Of a stretch of 64,000 bases of DNA, positions 44,686-54,200 are shown one piece after another (the stretch's first letter is position 1; each line of letters begins with the position of its first letter). Origin of the DNA: Pullilachnospira sp963929535 (lineage in GTDB: Bacteria; Bacillota; Clostridia; Lachnospirales; Lachnospiraceae); the NCBI GenBank assembly GCA_963929535.1, contig CAWVIZ010000007.1, forward strand, positions 1 through 64,000. Direction: 5' to 3'. Both the position numbers and the translations under genes were made by a program. A model generated the notes under the pieces. That model did not search any database. It was not told the DNA's origin and saw only the letters and a program-made list of their open reading frames with translations.

Positions 44686-44801
44686 GGGTTTCTCCCTTCT
44701 TTATACCGGCAGTTTTTATGTCATACCGTCTGCTTCCATTCTTTCTGCCGGAAGCGTTTTCTTAGTTTGCAGCCATCCTTCCTTCCGGATTGCCGTTACG
44801 A

Positions 44802-46682
44802 TCAGTGCTGGGTTTTGCTCTGCAGATATACCAAGAGCACGGAAACATCCGCCGGGGATACCCCTGAAATCCTGGATGCCTGGCCGATGCTGGCCGGACG
44901 GAACAGCTTCAGCTTCTGGACCGCCTCTGTCCGCAGGCTTTTTACCTGATCATAATCCATATCCTCAGGGATCTTTTTTTCCTCCAGCTTCTTAAACTGT
45001 TCCACCTGCTTCTGCTGACGGCGGATATATCCGTCATACTTGATGTTGATGTTTACCTGCTCCTTTACATCATCCCTCAGTACAGGACGATTTTCATCCA
45101 CAGGAGCCAGCGCCTCATAGCTCAGTTCAGGTCGCCGGATCAGCTCGGCCAGAGCGGCTCCTCCGGTAAGCGGTGTACTGTGATACTGCTCCAGAAGCTC
45201 ATTTACCTTCCGGCTGCTGCCCACATACGTATGCTCCACCCTGTCGATTTCCTCCCGGATCCGGCGTTCCTTCTCCAGCGTTTTCTCATACTCCTCCCGG
45301 CTCACAAGCCCCACCTCATACCCTTTTTTTCTCAGCCTCAGATCCGCGTTATCCTGACGCAGAAGCAGCCGGTACTCTGCTCTGCTGGTCATCATCCGGT
45401 AGGGTTCCCGGTTCTCCTTTGTCACCAGATCATCGATCAGAACTCCAATATATGCCTCTGACCGGTCCAGGATCAGCAGTTTCTTTCCCTGAAGTCTTCT
45501 GGCCGCGTTGATGCCTGCGATCAGTCCCTGAGCTGCCGCTTCTTCGTAGCCGGAGCTTCCGTTGAACTGGCCTCCGCTGAAGCAGTTTCTGATATTCTTA
45601 AATTCCAGTGCCGCCGTAAGCTGTCTGGGATCGATACAGTCATACTCGATGGCATAGGCATTTCTCACGATTTTCGCATGCTCCAGCCCCGGCACCGAAC
45701 GGTACATGGCATACTGCACATCCTCCGGCAGTGAGCTGGACATTCCCCCGATGTACATCTCATTGGTATCCAGTCCTTCCGGCTCGATAAATACCTGATG
45801 TCTGGGCTTATCGGAAAATCTCACCACCTTATCCTCAATGGAAGGACAATACCTGGGACCTGTCCCCTGGATCATTCCGGAATACAGAGGAGACCGGTCC
45901 AGATTTTCCCGGATGATCTGATGAGTCTCCTCATTGGTGTACGTCAGCCAGCAGGATACCTGGTCGATCTGAACAGTCTCGGGATCTGTGGAAAAGGAGA
46001 AGGGGACCACCCGTTCATCCCCCTTCTGTTCTTCCATTTTTGTGAAATCAATGCTTCTCCTGTCGATCCTGGCGGGAGTTCCCGTCTTGAACCGCAGCAT
46101 TTCCACTCCATTTTTCTTCAGGGATTCCGTCAGATAATTGGCGGCCTGCAGCCCATTGGGTCCCGTATGGTAAACCACATCCCCGTAGAGGCATCTGGCC
46201 TTTAAATAGGTACCCGTACACAGCACCACCGCCCTGCACAGGTATGTGGCTTTAGAGAATGTCTTTACTCCTATTACCTGCCCATCCTCCACCATCAGTT
46301 CCGTCACTTCCGCCTGACGGATGGTAAGATGGTCTGTCTGCTCCAGCACCTTTCTCATGGTATTGCTGTAATTTTTCTTGTCCGCCTGGGCCCTCAGAGA
46401 GTGGACTGCCGGCCCCTTGGACCGGTTCAGCATCTTGGACTGGATAAACGTCTGATCGATCACTTTCCCCATCTCTCCGCCCAAAGCATCGATCTCTCTC
46501 ACCAGATGCCCTTTGGAGGTACCTCCAATATTGGGATTGCAGGGCATCAGCGCAATGCTGTCCACACTGACCGTAAACATGATGGTTTCCATTCCCAGCC
46601 TGGCCGCCGCCAGCGCCGCCTCACACCCCGCATGGCCGGCTCCGATCACCGCCACATCATATGATTCCGTCAAAACACTCAT
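44802..46682 (-). CDS. mnmG: tRNA uridine-5-carboxymethylaminomethyl modification enzyme MnmG (GidA)
   Basis: 626 residues. N-terminal FAD motif VIGAGHAGCEAALAAARLG, the MnmG boxes PCNPNIGGTSKGHLVREIDALGG and FKTGTPARI, a second nucleotide site and the helical C-terminal domain for MnmE binding. With MnmE it makes cmnm5U34 in several tRNAs. GGAAGGAG precedes the ATG. The upstream gap to mnmE carries a reverse module L (46703-46734). Confidence 0.98.
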   Translation of the reverse strand: MSVLTESYDVAVIGAGHAGCEAALAAARLGMETIMFTVSVDSIALMPCNPNIGGTSKGHLVREIDALGGEMGKVIDQTFIQSKMLNRSKGPAVHSLRAQADKKNYSNTMRKVLEQTDHLTIRQAEVTELMVEDGQVIGVKTFSKATYLCRAVVLCTGTYLKARCLYGDVVYHTGPNGLQAANYLTESLKKNGVEMLRFKTGTPARIDRRSIDFTKMEEQKGDERVVPFSFSTDPETVQIDQVSCWLTYTNEETHQIIRENLDRSPLYSGMIQGTGPRYCPSIEDKVVRFSDKPRHQVFIEPEGLDTNEMYIGGMSSSLPEDVQYAMYRSVPGLEHAKIVRNAYAIEYDCIDPRQLTAALEFKNIRNCFSGGQFNGSSGYEEAAAQGLIAGINAARRLQGKKLLILDRSEAYIGVLIDDLVTKENREPYRMMTSRAEYRLLLRQDNADLRLRKKGYEVGLVSREEYEKTLEKERRIREEIDRVEHTYVGSSRKVNELLEQYHSTPLTGGAALAELIRRPELSYEALAPVDENRPVLRDDVKEQVNINIKYDGYIRRQQKQVEQFKKLEEKKIPEDMDYDQVKSLRTEAVQKLKLFRPASIGQASRISGVSPADVSVLLVYLQSKTQH

Positions 46683-46702
46683 CTATACAAATCTCCTTCC
46701 CA

Positions 46703-46734
46703 GCAACAGCGAAGCCATAAAAATGAACTGTTAC
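46703..46734 (-). repeat. Dispersed repeat, module L (reverse orientation)
   Basis: Read leftward: GTAACAGTTCA at one end and GGCTTCGCTGTTGC at the other, the same 32-base length as the L at 19518. It lies after the mnmE stop on the coding strand. Confidence 0.65.
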
Positions 46735-46800
46735 CCTTCCCAACCCTCCGGGCCAATTTCCGGCGGCAGTCCGTCCTTCCGGTTTTTTCGCCGCCCAAAC

Positions 46801-48183
46801 CTATTTTCCTGTACAGAACTTACTGAAGATCTCATTCACCAGATCTTCCCCCACAGTCTCCCCGATGACAGCTCCCAGGGACTGATAAGCATCCATCAGA
46901 TCAATGGAAAAAAAGTCCTCCGGCATTCCCGCCCGGATACTGTTCTCCACCATTTCCAGACTTTTCCCGGCATCCTCCAGAGCCTTCTTGTGTCTGGCAT
47001 TTGTGATATACACCTGATCATTAAAGGTCAGCTTTCCCTCAAAAAACATCTCCTTGATCTGCTGCTCCAAAAGCTCTGCTCCCTGTTCCTTTCCCGCCGA
47101 AACAGATAAAACGGGGGCTGAGATCATACGCTCAAGCTCTCCGGGATCCACTGCCTGCCGCAGATCGCTTTTATTCATCAGCACAATGGCTTTTCTGCCT
47201 TTCAGAAGTCCGGCGATCTCCCGGTCATTCTCATCCAGAGGCAGAGAGGAATCCACCACATACAGGATCAGATCTGCCTCTCTGGCATATTTTCTGGCCC
47301 TCTCTACCCCGATTTTCTCCACGGTATCTTCTGTCCGGCGTATCCCCGCCGTATCCATGATCCGAAGGGAAATCCCCCCCAGCATCACCTGCTCTTCCAG
47401 CACATCCCTGGTGGTACCCGCAATATCCGTCACGATGGCCTTTTCCTCTCCCACCAGCATATTCAGAAGGGAAGATTTTCCCACATTGGGCTTTCCGACG
47501 ATCACGGTTTTGATCCCCTCCCGGATCATCTTTCCCTCAGAAAAGGATCCGATCAGCCGGCTGATTTTCTCCTTTTCCCGCGCCACCGTGATCTCCAGTT
47601 TTTCCCCGTATCCCTCCAGGCTGATATGCTCAGGATCATCCAGCGCCGATTCAATATATGCGATCTCATAAAGCAGCTTTTCTCTGATCCCGCAGATTGT
47701 ATTTTTCACGGACCCCTTCAGCTGACTCAAAGAACTTTCCAGGGCATATTCACTTCCGGCATTGATCACATCCATCACAGCTTCCGCCTGGGACAGATCG
47801 ATCCGCCCGTTCAAAAAAGCTCTTTTGGTAAATTCACCTGGTTCCGCCGGCCTGGCCCCCGCGTGAAGGACCGCCTCCAGTACCCGCCTGACTGCCAGCA
47901 CACCTCCGTGACAGTCGATTTCCACCGTATCCTCTCCGGTATAGCTGCGCGGCCCCCGCATCAGCATAACCAGCACCTCATCCGCCATCACCTCCCCATC
48001 ATAAATGTATCCGTAATGGATGGTATGGCTTTTCTGCCGGAGAAGCTGCTTTTTTCCTCCCCTGGAACGATACACCTTCTGGGCAGTTTCCCAGGCTTCC
48101 GGTCCGCTGATCCGGACAATTCCTATTCCTGACGCGCTCATTGCCGTGGCCACAGCCGCAATGGTATCCTCTGACACTGACAT
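46801..48183 (-). CDS. mnmE: tRNA modification GTPase MnmE (TrmE)
   Basis: 460 residues. N-terminal folate-binding domain (DTIAAVATAMSASGIGIVRISG), helical domain split by a Ras-like G domain: G1 GKPNVGKSSLLN (about 224-235), G2 IAGTTRD, G3 DTAGI, G4 NKSD, and the C-terminal FCTGK ending whose Cys is conserved. Uses GTP hydrolysis to drive wobble-uridine modification with MnmG. A repeat element of about 190 bases separates it from jag. Confidence 0.98.
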   Translation of the reverse strand: MSVSEDTIAAVATAMSASGIGIVRISGPEAWETAQKVYRSRGGKKQLLRQKSHTIHYGYIYDGEVMADEVLVMLMRGPRSYTGEDTVEIDCHGGVLAVRRVLEAVLHAGARPAEPGEFTKRAFLNGRIDLSQAEAVMDVINAGSEYALESSLSQLKGSVKNTICGIREKLLYEIAYIESALDDPEHISLEGYGEKLEITVAREKEKISRLIGSFSEGKMIREGIKTVIVGKPNVGKSSLLNMLVGEEKAIVTDIAGTTRDVLEEQVMLGGISLRIMDTAGIRRTEDTVEKIGVERARKYAREADLILYVVDSSLPLDENDREIAGLLKGRKAIVLMNKSDLRQAVDPGELERMISAPVLSVSAGKEQGAELLEQQIKEMFFEGKLTFNDQVYITNARHKKALEDAGKSLEMVENSIRAGMPEDFFSIDLMDAYQSLGAVIGETVGEDLVNEIFSKFCTGK

Positions 48184-48266
48184 ATGGAAAATCCTTTCTC
48201 TGATAATACGAAAGAAAGATGCTATTCCAGCACATCAAAGTTTTCAGGAATACCATCTTTCCATAC

Positions 48267-48457
48267 GCAACAGTTCGGTCTTCCGGCTTCGCTGTCACAA
48301 ATGCATGCCCACAGGCCGCGACTTCCGCAGCCTGGCTCCCGCAGTCCTGGGGATCCCGCTGCAAACCCAGCGTGGTCTGCACTCCGTTTCGGCCGGCGCC
48401 AAACGTGTGCCGCTGGCACCCAGCGCCTTCACGGGACAGCAGAAGGCTGAACTGTTA
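48267..48457. repeat. Dispersed repeat, full-length composite element
   Basis: About 190 bases: a module L at the left end (48267-48298), a middle with CGCAG-type stems, module R from 48391 (GGCCGGCGCCAAACGTGTGC) and the end GAAGGCTGAACTGTTAA. Ends are inverted repeats over about 16 of 18 bases. Lies between jag and mnmE inside a conserved operon. Confidence 0.85.
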
Positions 48458-48497
48458 ATACTGCTTGTTTTCCAGCCGGCCCCAAAGGGCCGGACTG

Positions 48498-49436
48498 TCA
48501 TTGCTTGTTTTTATAGACAACTACCACATGGCGATAGGGCTCACTGCCCTCGCTGTAAGTCTCCACATATTTGTTTGCCTGGAGAGCAGAATGGATGATT
48601 CTCCTCTCATAGGGATTCATGGGTTCCAGAACAACAGGCTTTCTGGTCTTTCTCACCTTATAGGCGATGTTCTTAGCCAAATTCTCCAGGGTGTCCTTCC
48701 TCCTGCTCCTGTAGTTTTCCGTATCCAGCTTTACTCTCACATAGTCCTGCTGCTCTTTATTTACCACAAGACTGGTGAGATACTGGAGAGAATCCAGGGT
48801 CTGTCCTCTTTTTCCGATCAGGATTCCCATATCCTCACCGGCAAAATCCACGCTGAGACAATCCGTCTCCTTCTCATACCGGATGGTGATCTCCACCGGA
48901 AGCTCCATTGCGGCAAATACCTTCTCCAGAAATTCTCTGGCGGCTTTTTCCATGGTTTCCACCTGCTCCTGGGTGCGCTCCACCGGCTTTCTCTCCTCCC
49001 GCTGTCTGTTTTCCTGCTTTTTCTCAGCCTGGACAGCGGAGGCTGCGGGACGGTTTTCCTTTTTCTGGGGTTTTGCGTTTTCCTTTACCGTCTCCCTGCG
49101 GGACTCCTCTTTTCTGGAATCCTTTTTCGTTTCCTTCTTCTCTTCCTTTTTTTCCTCTTTTACGGGAGCTTCCTTCCTGGCTTCCTTTTTGGATTCCTTT
49201 TTTCTGTCTTCTTTCTTCTGTTCCTCTTTTCGCAGTTCCTCCAGAATATCGAATTCCTTCTCTTCTACCTTCCTGCGCACCTTGATCACAGCCGGCTTGC
49301 TTCCGATCCCGAAGAATCCCGAGGTACCTTCACGGACAACCTGAATCTCCAGGTTATCGCTGGAGGTTTCCAGTTCCAGACAAGCTTTTGTAATCGCTTC
49401 GTCAACGGTTTTCGCAGTAATCTCTCTGAATTCCAT
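48498..49436 (-). CDS. jag: RNA-binding protein Jag/KhpB (SpoIIIJ-associated)
   Basis: 312 residues. Jag N-terminal domain (EFREITAKTVDEAITKACLELE...TSGFFGIGSKPAVIKV), a long Lys/Glu-rich disordered linker (about 60-165), then KH (GEDMGILIGKRGQTLDSLQYL) and R3H (YRSRRKDTLENLAKNIAYKV...MNPYERRIIHSAL). Acts with KhpA as a global RNA-binding regulator in Firmicutes. It follows yidC by 12 bases. Confidence 0.97.
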   Translation of the reverse strand: MEFREITAKTVDEAITKACLELETSSDNLEIQVVREGTSGFFGIGSKPAVIKVRRKVEEKEFDILEELRKEEQKKEDRKKESKKEARKEAPVKEEKKEEKKETKKDSRKEESRRETVKENAKPQKKENRPAASAVQAEKKQENRQREERKPVERTQEQVETMEKAAREFLEKVFAAMELPVEITIRYEKETDCLSVDFAGEDMGILIGKRGQTLDSLQYLTSLVVNKEQQDYVRVKLDTENYRSRRKDTLENLAKNIAYKVRKTRKPVVLEPMNPYERRIIHSALQANKYVETYSEGSEPYRHVVVVYKNKQ

Positions 49437-49448
49437 TGTCCTGTCCCC

Positions 49449-50762
49449 CTATTTCTTTTTTCCCTTCTTCTCGTCGTACTGCCTTACCATATTGGCTTTT
49501 GCCGCCAGGCTTCCCGGCTTGAAGTTTTTATTGGCGCTGTTGTAATAATCTGTGGATTTCTTAATGTTTGCCGTCTTTTCTTCCGCGCTGGTTTCGGTTT
49601 CCTTCTTCTTTTGAATCTCCTGAATATTTCTCGCACTCATTCTGGCCTGCTGGTTGATCTGCTGATTGATCTTCTGGGGATCCACGCCCTTTTTCTCCAG
49701 CTTCTTCTTCATCTTCTCCTGATTATGACGGATCAGATCCTCCATATCCATCTTCTTCATATGGTTGTTGATCACGATCTGCTGTACGCTTCGGATCACA
49801 GCACCTACGATCCAGTAGATACCGATACCAACCGGGAAAGAAAAACAGAAGATAGCTGACATGATAGGCATAAACGTATTCATACCCTTCATGGTAGCTT
49901 CCATGGTGCTGGGCTGATCGCTGGAAGAATTCTGCTGCTGGGGAATCAGCTTATAGTTCAGCCACTGGGTAAACCAGGCCAGAACAGGGATCATCACAGC
50001 AGCGATCACCAGAAGATAAGATCCCGCTTCCCATCCGCTCTGCACAATGGACCAGGGAGTATCCGAGATATTCAGTGTCAGGAAATTATTCAGGCGGGAC
50101 GCCTGGGCGGATACGCTGTCGAACAGCTCAGATAATCCGGAAAACTGGGACAGATCCGATAATTTATCCATCTGAGAAGGTGTCAGCTTATACAGAAAAT
50201 CAATGGTAGTCTCTCTGGTAAATTCCGTATTGGCGGTAATTCCATACATACTGATCTTGTTATCTGTAAGGAAATTGCTGAGAACCTCTCCGAAATTGGG
50301 GACTTCCATGATCTTTGCGGCCAGACCGGAGAACACATTCCGAACGCCTGAGATATATCCCGGAATATGATAGATCACCTGATACAGGGCAAGCAGTACC
50401 GGAAGCTGAATGATGAGCTGTACACAGCTTCCTGTGGGGGACACGCCATACTTCTGGTAAACAGCGTTGATCTCCTCATTCTGCTTCATCATGGAATCCT
50501 GGTCTTTTTTATTTTTATACTTTTTCTGGATCTTCTGGATCTCCGGCTGCATGACACTGTTCAGTTTTGAGAACTTCTGCTGCTTGATCTGCAGCGGTGT
50601 CATCAGCAGGTAGATGACCAGCGTAAACAAGATAATGGACAGACCTATGTTGGGAATTCCAATGGCATCCAGGATCATATAAATAGCATTGATGATCCAT
50701 CCCAGCACACTGCTGATCCATCCGATTATCGGGGTCGTAACTTTCGTTAATACAATATCCAA
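49449..50762 (-). CDS. yidC: Membrane protein insertase YidC/OxaA
   Basis: 437 residues. Five membrane helices; the Oxa1 core starts at IGLSIILFTLVIYLLMTPLQIKQQKFS, with the cytoplasmic hairpin (VMQPEIQKIQKKYKNKKD) and VQLIIQLPVLLALYQVIYH. A large extracytoplasmic insert (about 150-230) and a basic C-terminal tail for ribosome binding follow. The start is TTG at 50762 after AAGGAGG; no ATG is in frame nearby. No lipobox, so it is not the lipoprotein type. Confidence 0.96.
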   Translation of the reverse strand: MDIVLTKVTTPIIGWISSVLGWIINAIYMILDAIGIPNIGLSIILFTLVIYLLMTPLQIKQQKFSKLNSVMQPEIQKIQKKYKNKKDQDSMMKQNEEINAVYQKYGVSPTGSCVQLIIQLPVLLALYQVIYHIPGYISGVRNVFSGLAAKIMEVPNFGEVLSNFLTDNKISMYGITANTEFTRETTIDFLYKLTPSQMDKLSDLSQFSGLSELFDSVSAQASRLNNFLTLNISDTPWSIVQSGWEAGSYLLVIAAVMIPVLAWFTQWLNYKLIPQQQNSSSDQPSTMEATMKGMNTFMPIMSAIFCFSFPVGIGIYWIVGAVIRSVQQIVINNHMKKMDMEDLIRHNQEKMKKKLEKKGVDPQKINQQINQQARMSARNIQEIQKKKETETSAEEKTANIKKSTDYYNSANKNFKPGSLAAKANMVRQYDEKKGKKK

Positions 50763-50785
50763 ATTGGATTTCCTCCTTCATACTG

Positions 50786-50995
50786 TTATGGAACCGGGTC
50801 AATTCCACCCTTGGAAAAGGGGTTGCATCTCAAAATTCTCCAAACGGCCAGAAGGCCGCCTTTCAAAGCCCCGTACTTCTGTATTGCCTCAAGCCCGTAC
50901 TGGGAACAGGACGGAATATAAGGACACCGGGTTCTCTTTAAAGGAGACAAATACTTCTGATACAGTCTGATTCCTCTGACTAATATTGTTTTCAT
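50786..50995 (-). CDS. yidD: Membrane protein insertion efficiency factor YidD
   Basis: 69 residues with IRLYQKYLSPLKRTRCPYIPSCSQYGLEAIQKYG, the conserved YidD region with its three Cys, and RILRCNPFSKGGIDPVP. Overlaps the rnpA stop by four bases. Confidence 0.96.
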   Translation of the reverse strand: MKTILVRGIRLYQKYLSPLKRTRCPYIPSCSQYGLEAIQKYGALKGGLLAVWRILRCNPFSKGGIDPVP

Positions 50996-51420
50996 TCTGT
51001 TTTCTCGCTGATGCCGGCCGATCTTCCCGGTACGTTCCCGTCCTCAGACACACTCGCCGGGCCGCTGTCCGGTACTCTTCCGGCCATTATACGGTGCAGC
51101 CTGCCAAGATGTAGGAATGCGCTCTCAATCTCACGAAACGTTCTCTCTTTTGCATTCACGCGGGCCACAACAACAATATCCAATCCACTATGAAACTCCC
51201 TTTCATGCAGCCGGTAACTTTCCCTTACCAGTCTGCACAGTCTGTGGCGGACCACACTGTTGCCCACCTTTTTACTCACAGAGATACCGATCCTGTTAGT
51301 CCCAAGCTGATTCTCCTTCACATACATTACCAGATATTTGTTTGCATAAGATGTTCCCTTTTTATACACAGCCTGGAAATCCCTGTTTTTTTTCAGACTC
51401 TCCGAATATGCATATTTCAT
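50992..51420 (-). CDS. rnpA: Ribonuclease P protein component
   Basis: 142 residues. MKYAYSESLKKNRDFQAVYKKG and the RNR motif region NRIGISVSKKVGNSVVRHRLCRLVRESYR (about 44-72) are diagnostic. The C-terminal 25 residues are extra and probably disordered. Partner of RnpB RNA in 5' tRNA processing. Lies 50 bases after rpmH. Confidence 0.97.
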   Translation of the reverse strand: MKYAYSESLKKNRDFQAVYKKGTSYANKYLVMYVKENQLGTNRIGISVSKKVGNSVVRHRLCRLVRESYRLHEREFHSGLDIVVVARVNAKERTFREIESAFLHLGRLHRIMAGRVPDSGPASVSEDGNVPGRSAGISEKTE

Positions 51421-51470
51421 AGTATAATCCTTTAACTATAAAGAGAAGAAAAGACCACATATCTGCGGTC

Positions 51471-51605
51471 TTATGCTGATAATCTTTTTCTTCCTTTTAA
51501 TCTTCTGGCAGCCAGTACTTTTCTGCCTCCCTTTGTGCTCATTCTTGCCCGGAATCCATGAACCTTGGCTCTGGATCTCTTCTTCGGCTGAAATGTCATC
51601 TTCAT
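51471..51605 (-). CDS. rpmH: 50S ribosomal protein L34
   Basis: 44 residues, MKMTFQPKKRSRAKVHGFRA and KGGRKVLAARRLKGRKRLSA, typical L34. Start at 51605 after GGAGGTG. Directly behind the promoter at 51689-51717. Confidence 0.98.
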   Translation of the reverse strand: MKMTFQPKKRSRAKVHGFRARMSTKGGRKVLAARRLKGRKRLSA

Positions 51606-51688
51606 ATCTAAGGCACCTCCTTTAAAACCACCGAAACAATGGCTGTATTCTCTTTTTTCTTTCATGTATGTCAGAAAACATCAGACTC

Positions 51689-51717
51689 ATTATATTAGCA
51701 AACCTTTTTGAAGTCAA
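51689..51717 (-). promoter_or_regulatory. rpmH operon promoter
   Basis: Leftward TTGACT (51712-51717), 17 bases, TATAAT (51689-51694). Confidence 0.92.
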
Positions 51718-51772
51718 GCCAAACCCGCATATTTTCCGCATTTTTTTCTAATACTGGTTACGATTCACAGCC

Positions 51773-51835
51773 GTTTCATACCTGACAGCAGATGCTTTTG
51801 CGCAGGCACAACGCGTCTGCTGTCAGGTATGAAAC
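51773..51835. repeat. Perfect 20-bp-arm inverted repeat beside the origin
   Basis: Arms 51773-51792 (starting GTTTCATACCTGACAG) and 51816-51835 (ending CTGTCAGGTATGAAAC) are exactly complementary over 20 bases, with a 23-base loop. No T run on either side, so an ordinary terminator is unlikely. Confidence 0.9.
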
Positions 51836-51974
51836 AGGACTGTACCGACTATGGTCATTTACAGGAATCTCCAAGCCCTGTTTTTGGCAGACACGGTCCA
51901 TACGGATCAGCTATCCGGCTTCCCATTTCAGGCCGTACAGGCCACAGACAGGAACCGTTTTTCTGTACACACGT

Positions 51975-52212
51975 TTCCACATAGTTTCCATAAGTTTTCC
52001 ACATCTTGTGGATAAATTGTGGATAACTCCGATTTCTTGTGTGTACAAGGGTTGAATACGTCCTAAAAATCCCTTGTTTTCGCCATCTTTCTCTGTGTAT
52101 AACTATTCTTCGTCATTTTCCACCTCTCCACATTTCGCTCTTTTTCCTCACAAATTATAAAGTTATCCACAATTTATCATTGATTAAATCCACAATTTAT
52201 TATAATATATAG
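51975..52212 (+). other. Origin of replication (oriC), upstream DnaA-box cluster and dnaA promoter
   Basis: DnaA boxes: TGTGGATAA at 52007-52015 and 52018-52026, TTATCCACA at 52163-52171, near-boxes TTTTCCACA (51995-52003) and TGTGTATAA (52094-52102), plus several CCACA cores. The AT-rich run 52170-52240 may be the unwinding element. TTGATT (52180) and TATAAT (52201-52206) give a plausible dnaA promoter, though the spacer is only 15 bases. Confidence 0.88.
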
Positions 52213-52525
52213 TAGAGATATTATCTGATTACCGGAGGAAATATTGTTCCGGGCAAAATCCAGTTCGCCTATGGCCGCGGGCTGGGTTACTTTTTGCTGA
52301 CCGGCTGATGCTTTTTCCCGGTAACAGTCAGATCCTCCGCCAAGCTGAAGCGGGAGGATCCAACTGCTGCCATTTCCGGATGAGGATACCTGCCATCCGG
52401 CTTTCGGGGATCCGGACGGCGCTATTTTATAGGGTAACAGTCGAAAAACGGAAAGCCGAATTACAGTGGAATACCCAGCTGTAACGAATTGTTACTTAAG
52501 AAGGAAGAAAGTATAGGAGAGGATC
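52213..52525 (+). other. Long dnaA leader
   Basis: About 310 bases without a gene. GATCCTCC...GGGAGGATC (near 52330-52362) forms a hairpin; GTAAC-GAATT-GTTAC and GGTAACAGTC near 52434-52496 echo the GTAACAGT ends of the dispersed repeat. AGGAGAGGATC is the dnaA ribosome site. Confidence 0.5.
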
Positions 52526-53872
52526 ATGAACATCATTTATGAAAAATGGGACGAAATCTTGGAGACTGTGAAAAAGGAGCATGAGTTGTCAGACGTCTCC
52601 TTTAAAACATGGCTGCAGCCGCTGAAGATCCACAAAATAGAAGACAACGTGGTTACTATTCTGGTCCCATCCCAGCAGGTGGGCCTCAATTATATCAGTA
52701 AAAAATATGCCCTTCCCCTGAAGGTGACTGTATCCGAGCTTACCGGAACCGACTATGAGATCGAATTCATACTGCCGGAAGATATCAAGGATGATGCCTC
52801 TCCTGTTTCCGCTAACTTCAGCGAAAACAAAGAGATCGCCAATCTGAATCCCAAGTATACGTTTGATACCTTCGTGGTAGGCAGCAACAACAAATTTGCC
52901 CATGCGGCTTCCCTGGCCGTGGCCGAATCCCCCGGTGAGATCTACAACCCGCTGTTTCTGTACGGAGGCGTGGGGCTGGGAAAGACGCACCTGATGCATT
53001 CCATCGCCCATTTTATCCTGGAGAACAATCCTTCCACCAGGATCCGCTATACAACCAGTGAGGAATTCACCAATGAACTGATCGAAGCCATCCGAAACGG
53101 CAACAATACGGCCATGACCAAATTCAGGGAAAAGTACCGGAACATCGATGTACTTCTCATCGACGATATCCAGTTTATTATAGGAAAGGAATCCACCCAG
53201 GAGGAATTCTTCCATACCTTTAACAGCCTGCACGGAGCCAAGAAACAGATCATCATCTCCAGTGATAAGCCGCCTAAGGATATGGAGATCCTGGAAGACC
53301 GGATCCGTTCCCGTTTTGAGTGGGGACTTCTGGCAGATATTTCTTCCCCTGATTATGAAACCAGAGTAGCGATCCTCCGGAAAAAAGAAGAAATGGATGG
53401 CTACAATATTGATGATGAGATCATTGAATATATCGCGAAAAACATTAAATCCAATATCCGGGAGCTGGAAGGCTCTCTGAATAAGATCATCGCCTACGCC
53501 AACCTGGAAAAGAGAGAGATCACCATGGGACTGGCTGAGGAGGTTTTAAAGGACATCATTTCTCCCAATGAGAAAAAGATCATTACACCGGAGTATATCA
53601 TCAGCACAGTGGCCGAGCACTTTAACGTTACTCCGGAAGAGATCGCGGGAACCAAACGAAACAGCAAGGTGGTCCATCCCCGTCAGATTGCCATGTACCT
53701 GTGCAGGGAACTGACGGACGTTCCGTTGAAATCCATCGGAAAATGTCTGGGAAACCGGGACCACACCACGATCATGCACGGCTGTGAAAAGATCGAGCAG
53801 GAACTCCAGACCTCAGAAAACACTCAAAATTCCGTTGAGATCCTGAAGAAGAAGCTGCAGCCCGGTAACTGA
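52526..53872 (+). CDS. dnaA: Chromosomal replication initiator DnaA
   Basis: 448 residues. Domain I (DVSFKTWLQPLKI), short linker domain II, AAA+ domain III with NPKYTFDTFVVGSNN, Walker A GGVGLGKT (147-154), Walker B VLLIDDIQF, and domain IV with the DnaA-box HTH GNRDHTTIMHGCEKI. Initiates replication at the adjacent boxes; boxes on both sides suggest autoregulation and a bipartite origin. Confidence 0.99.
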   Translation: MNIIYEKWDEILETVKKEHELSDVSFKTWLQPLKIHKIEDNVVTILVPSQQVGLNYISKKYALPLKVTVSELTGTDYEIEFILPEDIKDDASPVSANFSENKEIANLNPKYTFDTFVVGSNNKFAHAASLAVAESPGEIYNPLFLYGGVGLGKTHLMHSIAHFILENNPSTRIRYTTSEEFTNELIEAIRNGNNTAMTKFREKYRNIDVLLIDDIQFIIGKESTQEEFFHTFNSLHGAKKQIIISSDKPPKDMEILEDRIRSRFEWGLLADISSPDYETRVAILRKKEEMDGYNIDDEIIEYIAKNIKSNIRELEGSLNKIIAYANLEKREITMGLAEEVLKDIISPNEKKIITPEYIISTVAEHFNVTPEEIAGTKRNSKVVHPRQIAMYLCRELTDVPLKSIGKCLGNRDHTTIMHGCEKIEQELQTSENTQNSVEILKKKLQPGN

Positions 53873-54200
53873 CCGCTGACAGACTTTTTCCGAAAGAAAG
53901 CGGACAAATAACACTGTCTGCGCTGCCAGTAGCACTGAGTAAACAATCCGGCTTATCCACAGCCTTCATGTGAATTCTATGTGTAAAAAATGTGGACAAC
54001 ATCCGCCGTTTCAGATGTACACACTCTATTCACATGCATGTTCTACGCTCTGCACAAAGTTATCCCATCCGTAAAGCTCTGTATTTACCGGGCTTTGCCG
54101 GGTTTTACACATTTTCACAGCCCCTACGGCGAATACTACGGATTTGTTAATATTTTTATAATCTATGAGCCTTGGGTTCAGGGAGGGAGTTATTCACATT
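53873..54200. other. dnaA-dnaN intergenic region with DnaA boxes
   Basis: TTATCCACA (53953-53961) and TGTGGACAA (53991-53999), plus weaker TTATCCCAT near 54059. A TATAAT near 54157-54163 may belong to a dnaN promoter without a good -35. GGGAGGG is the dnaN ribosome site, about 12 bases ahead of the ATG. Confidence 0.7.

Noticed and set aside
48465..49859. 464-residue Leu/Phe-rich frame opposite jag and yidC
   Set aside because: It looks like a membrane protein only because it is the complement of the Lys/Glu-rich jag linker.
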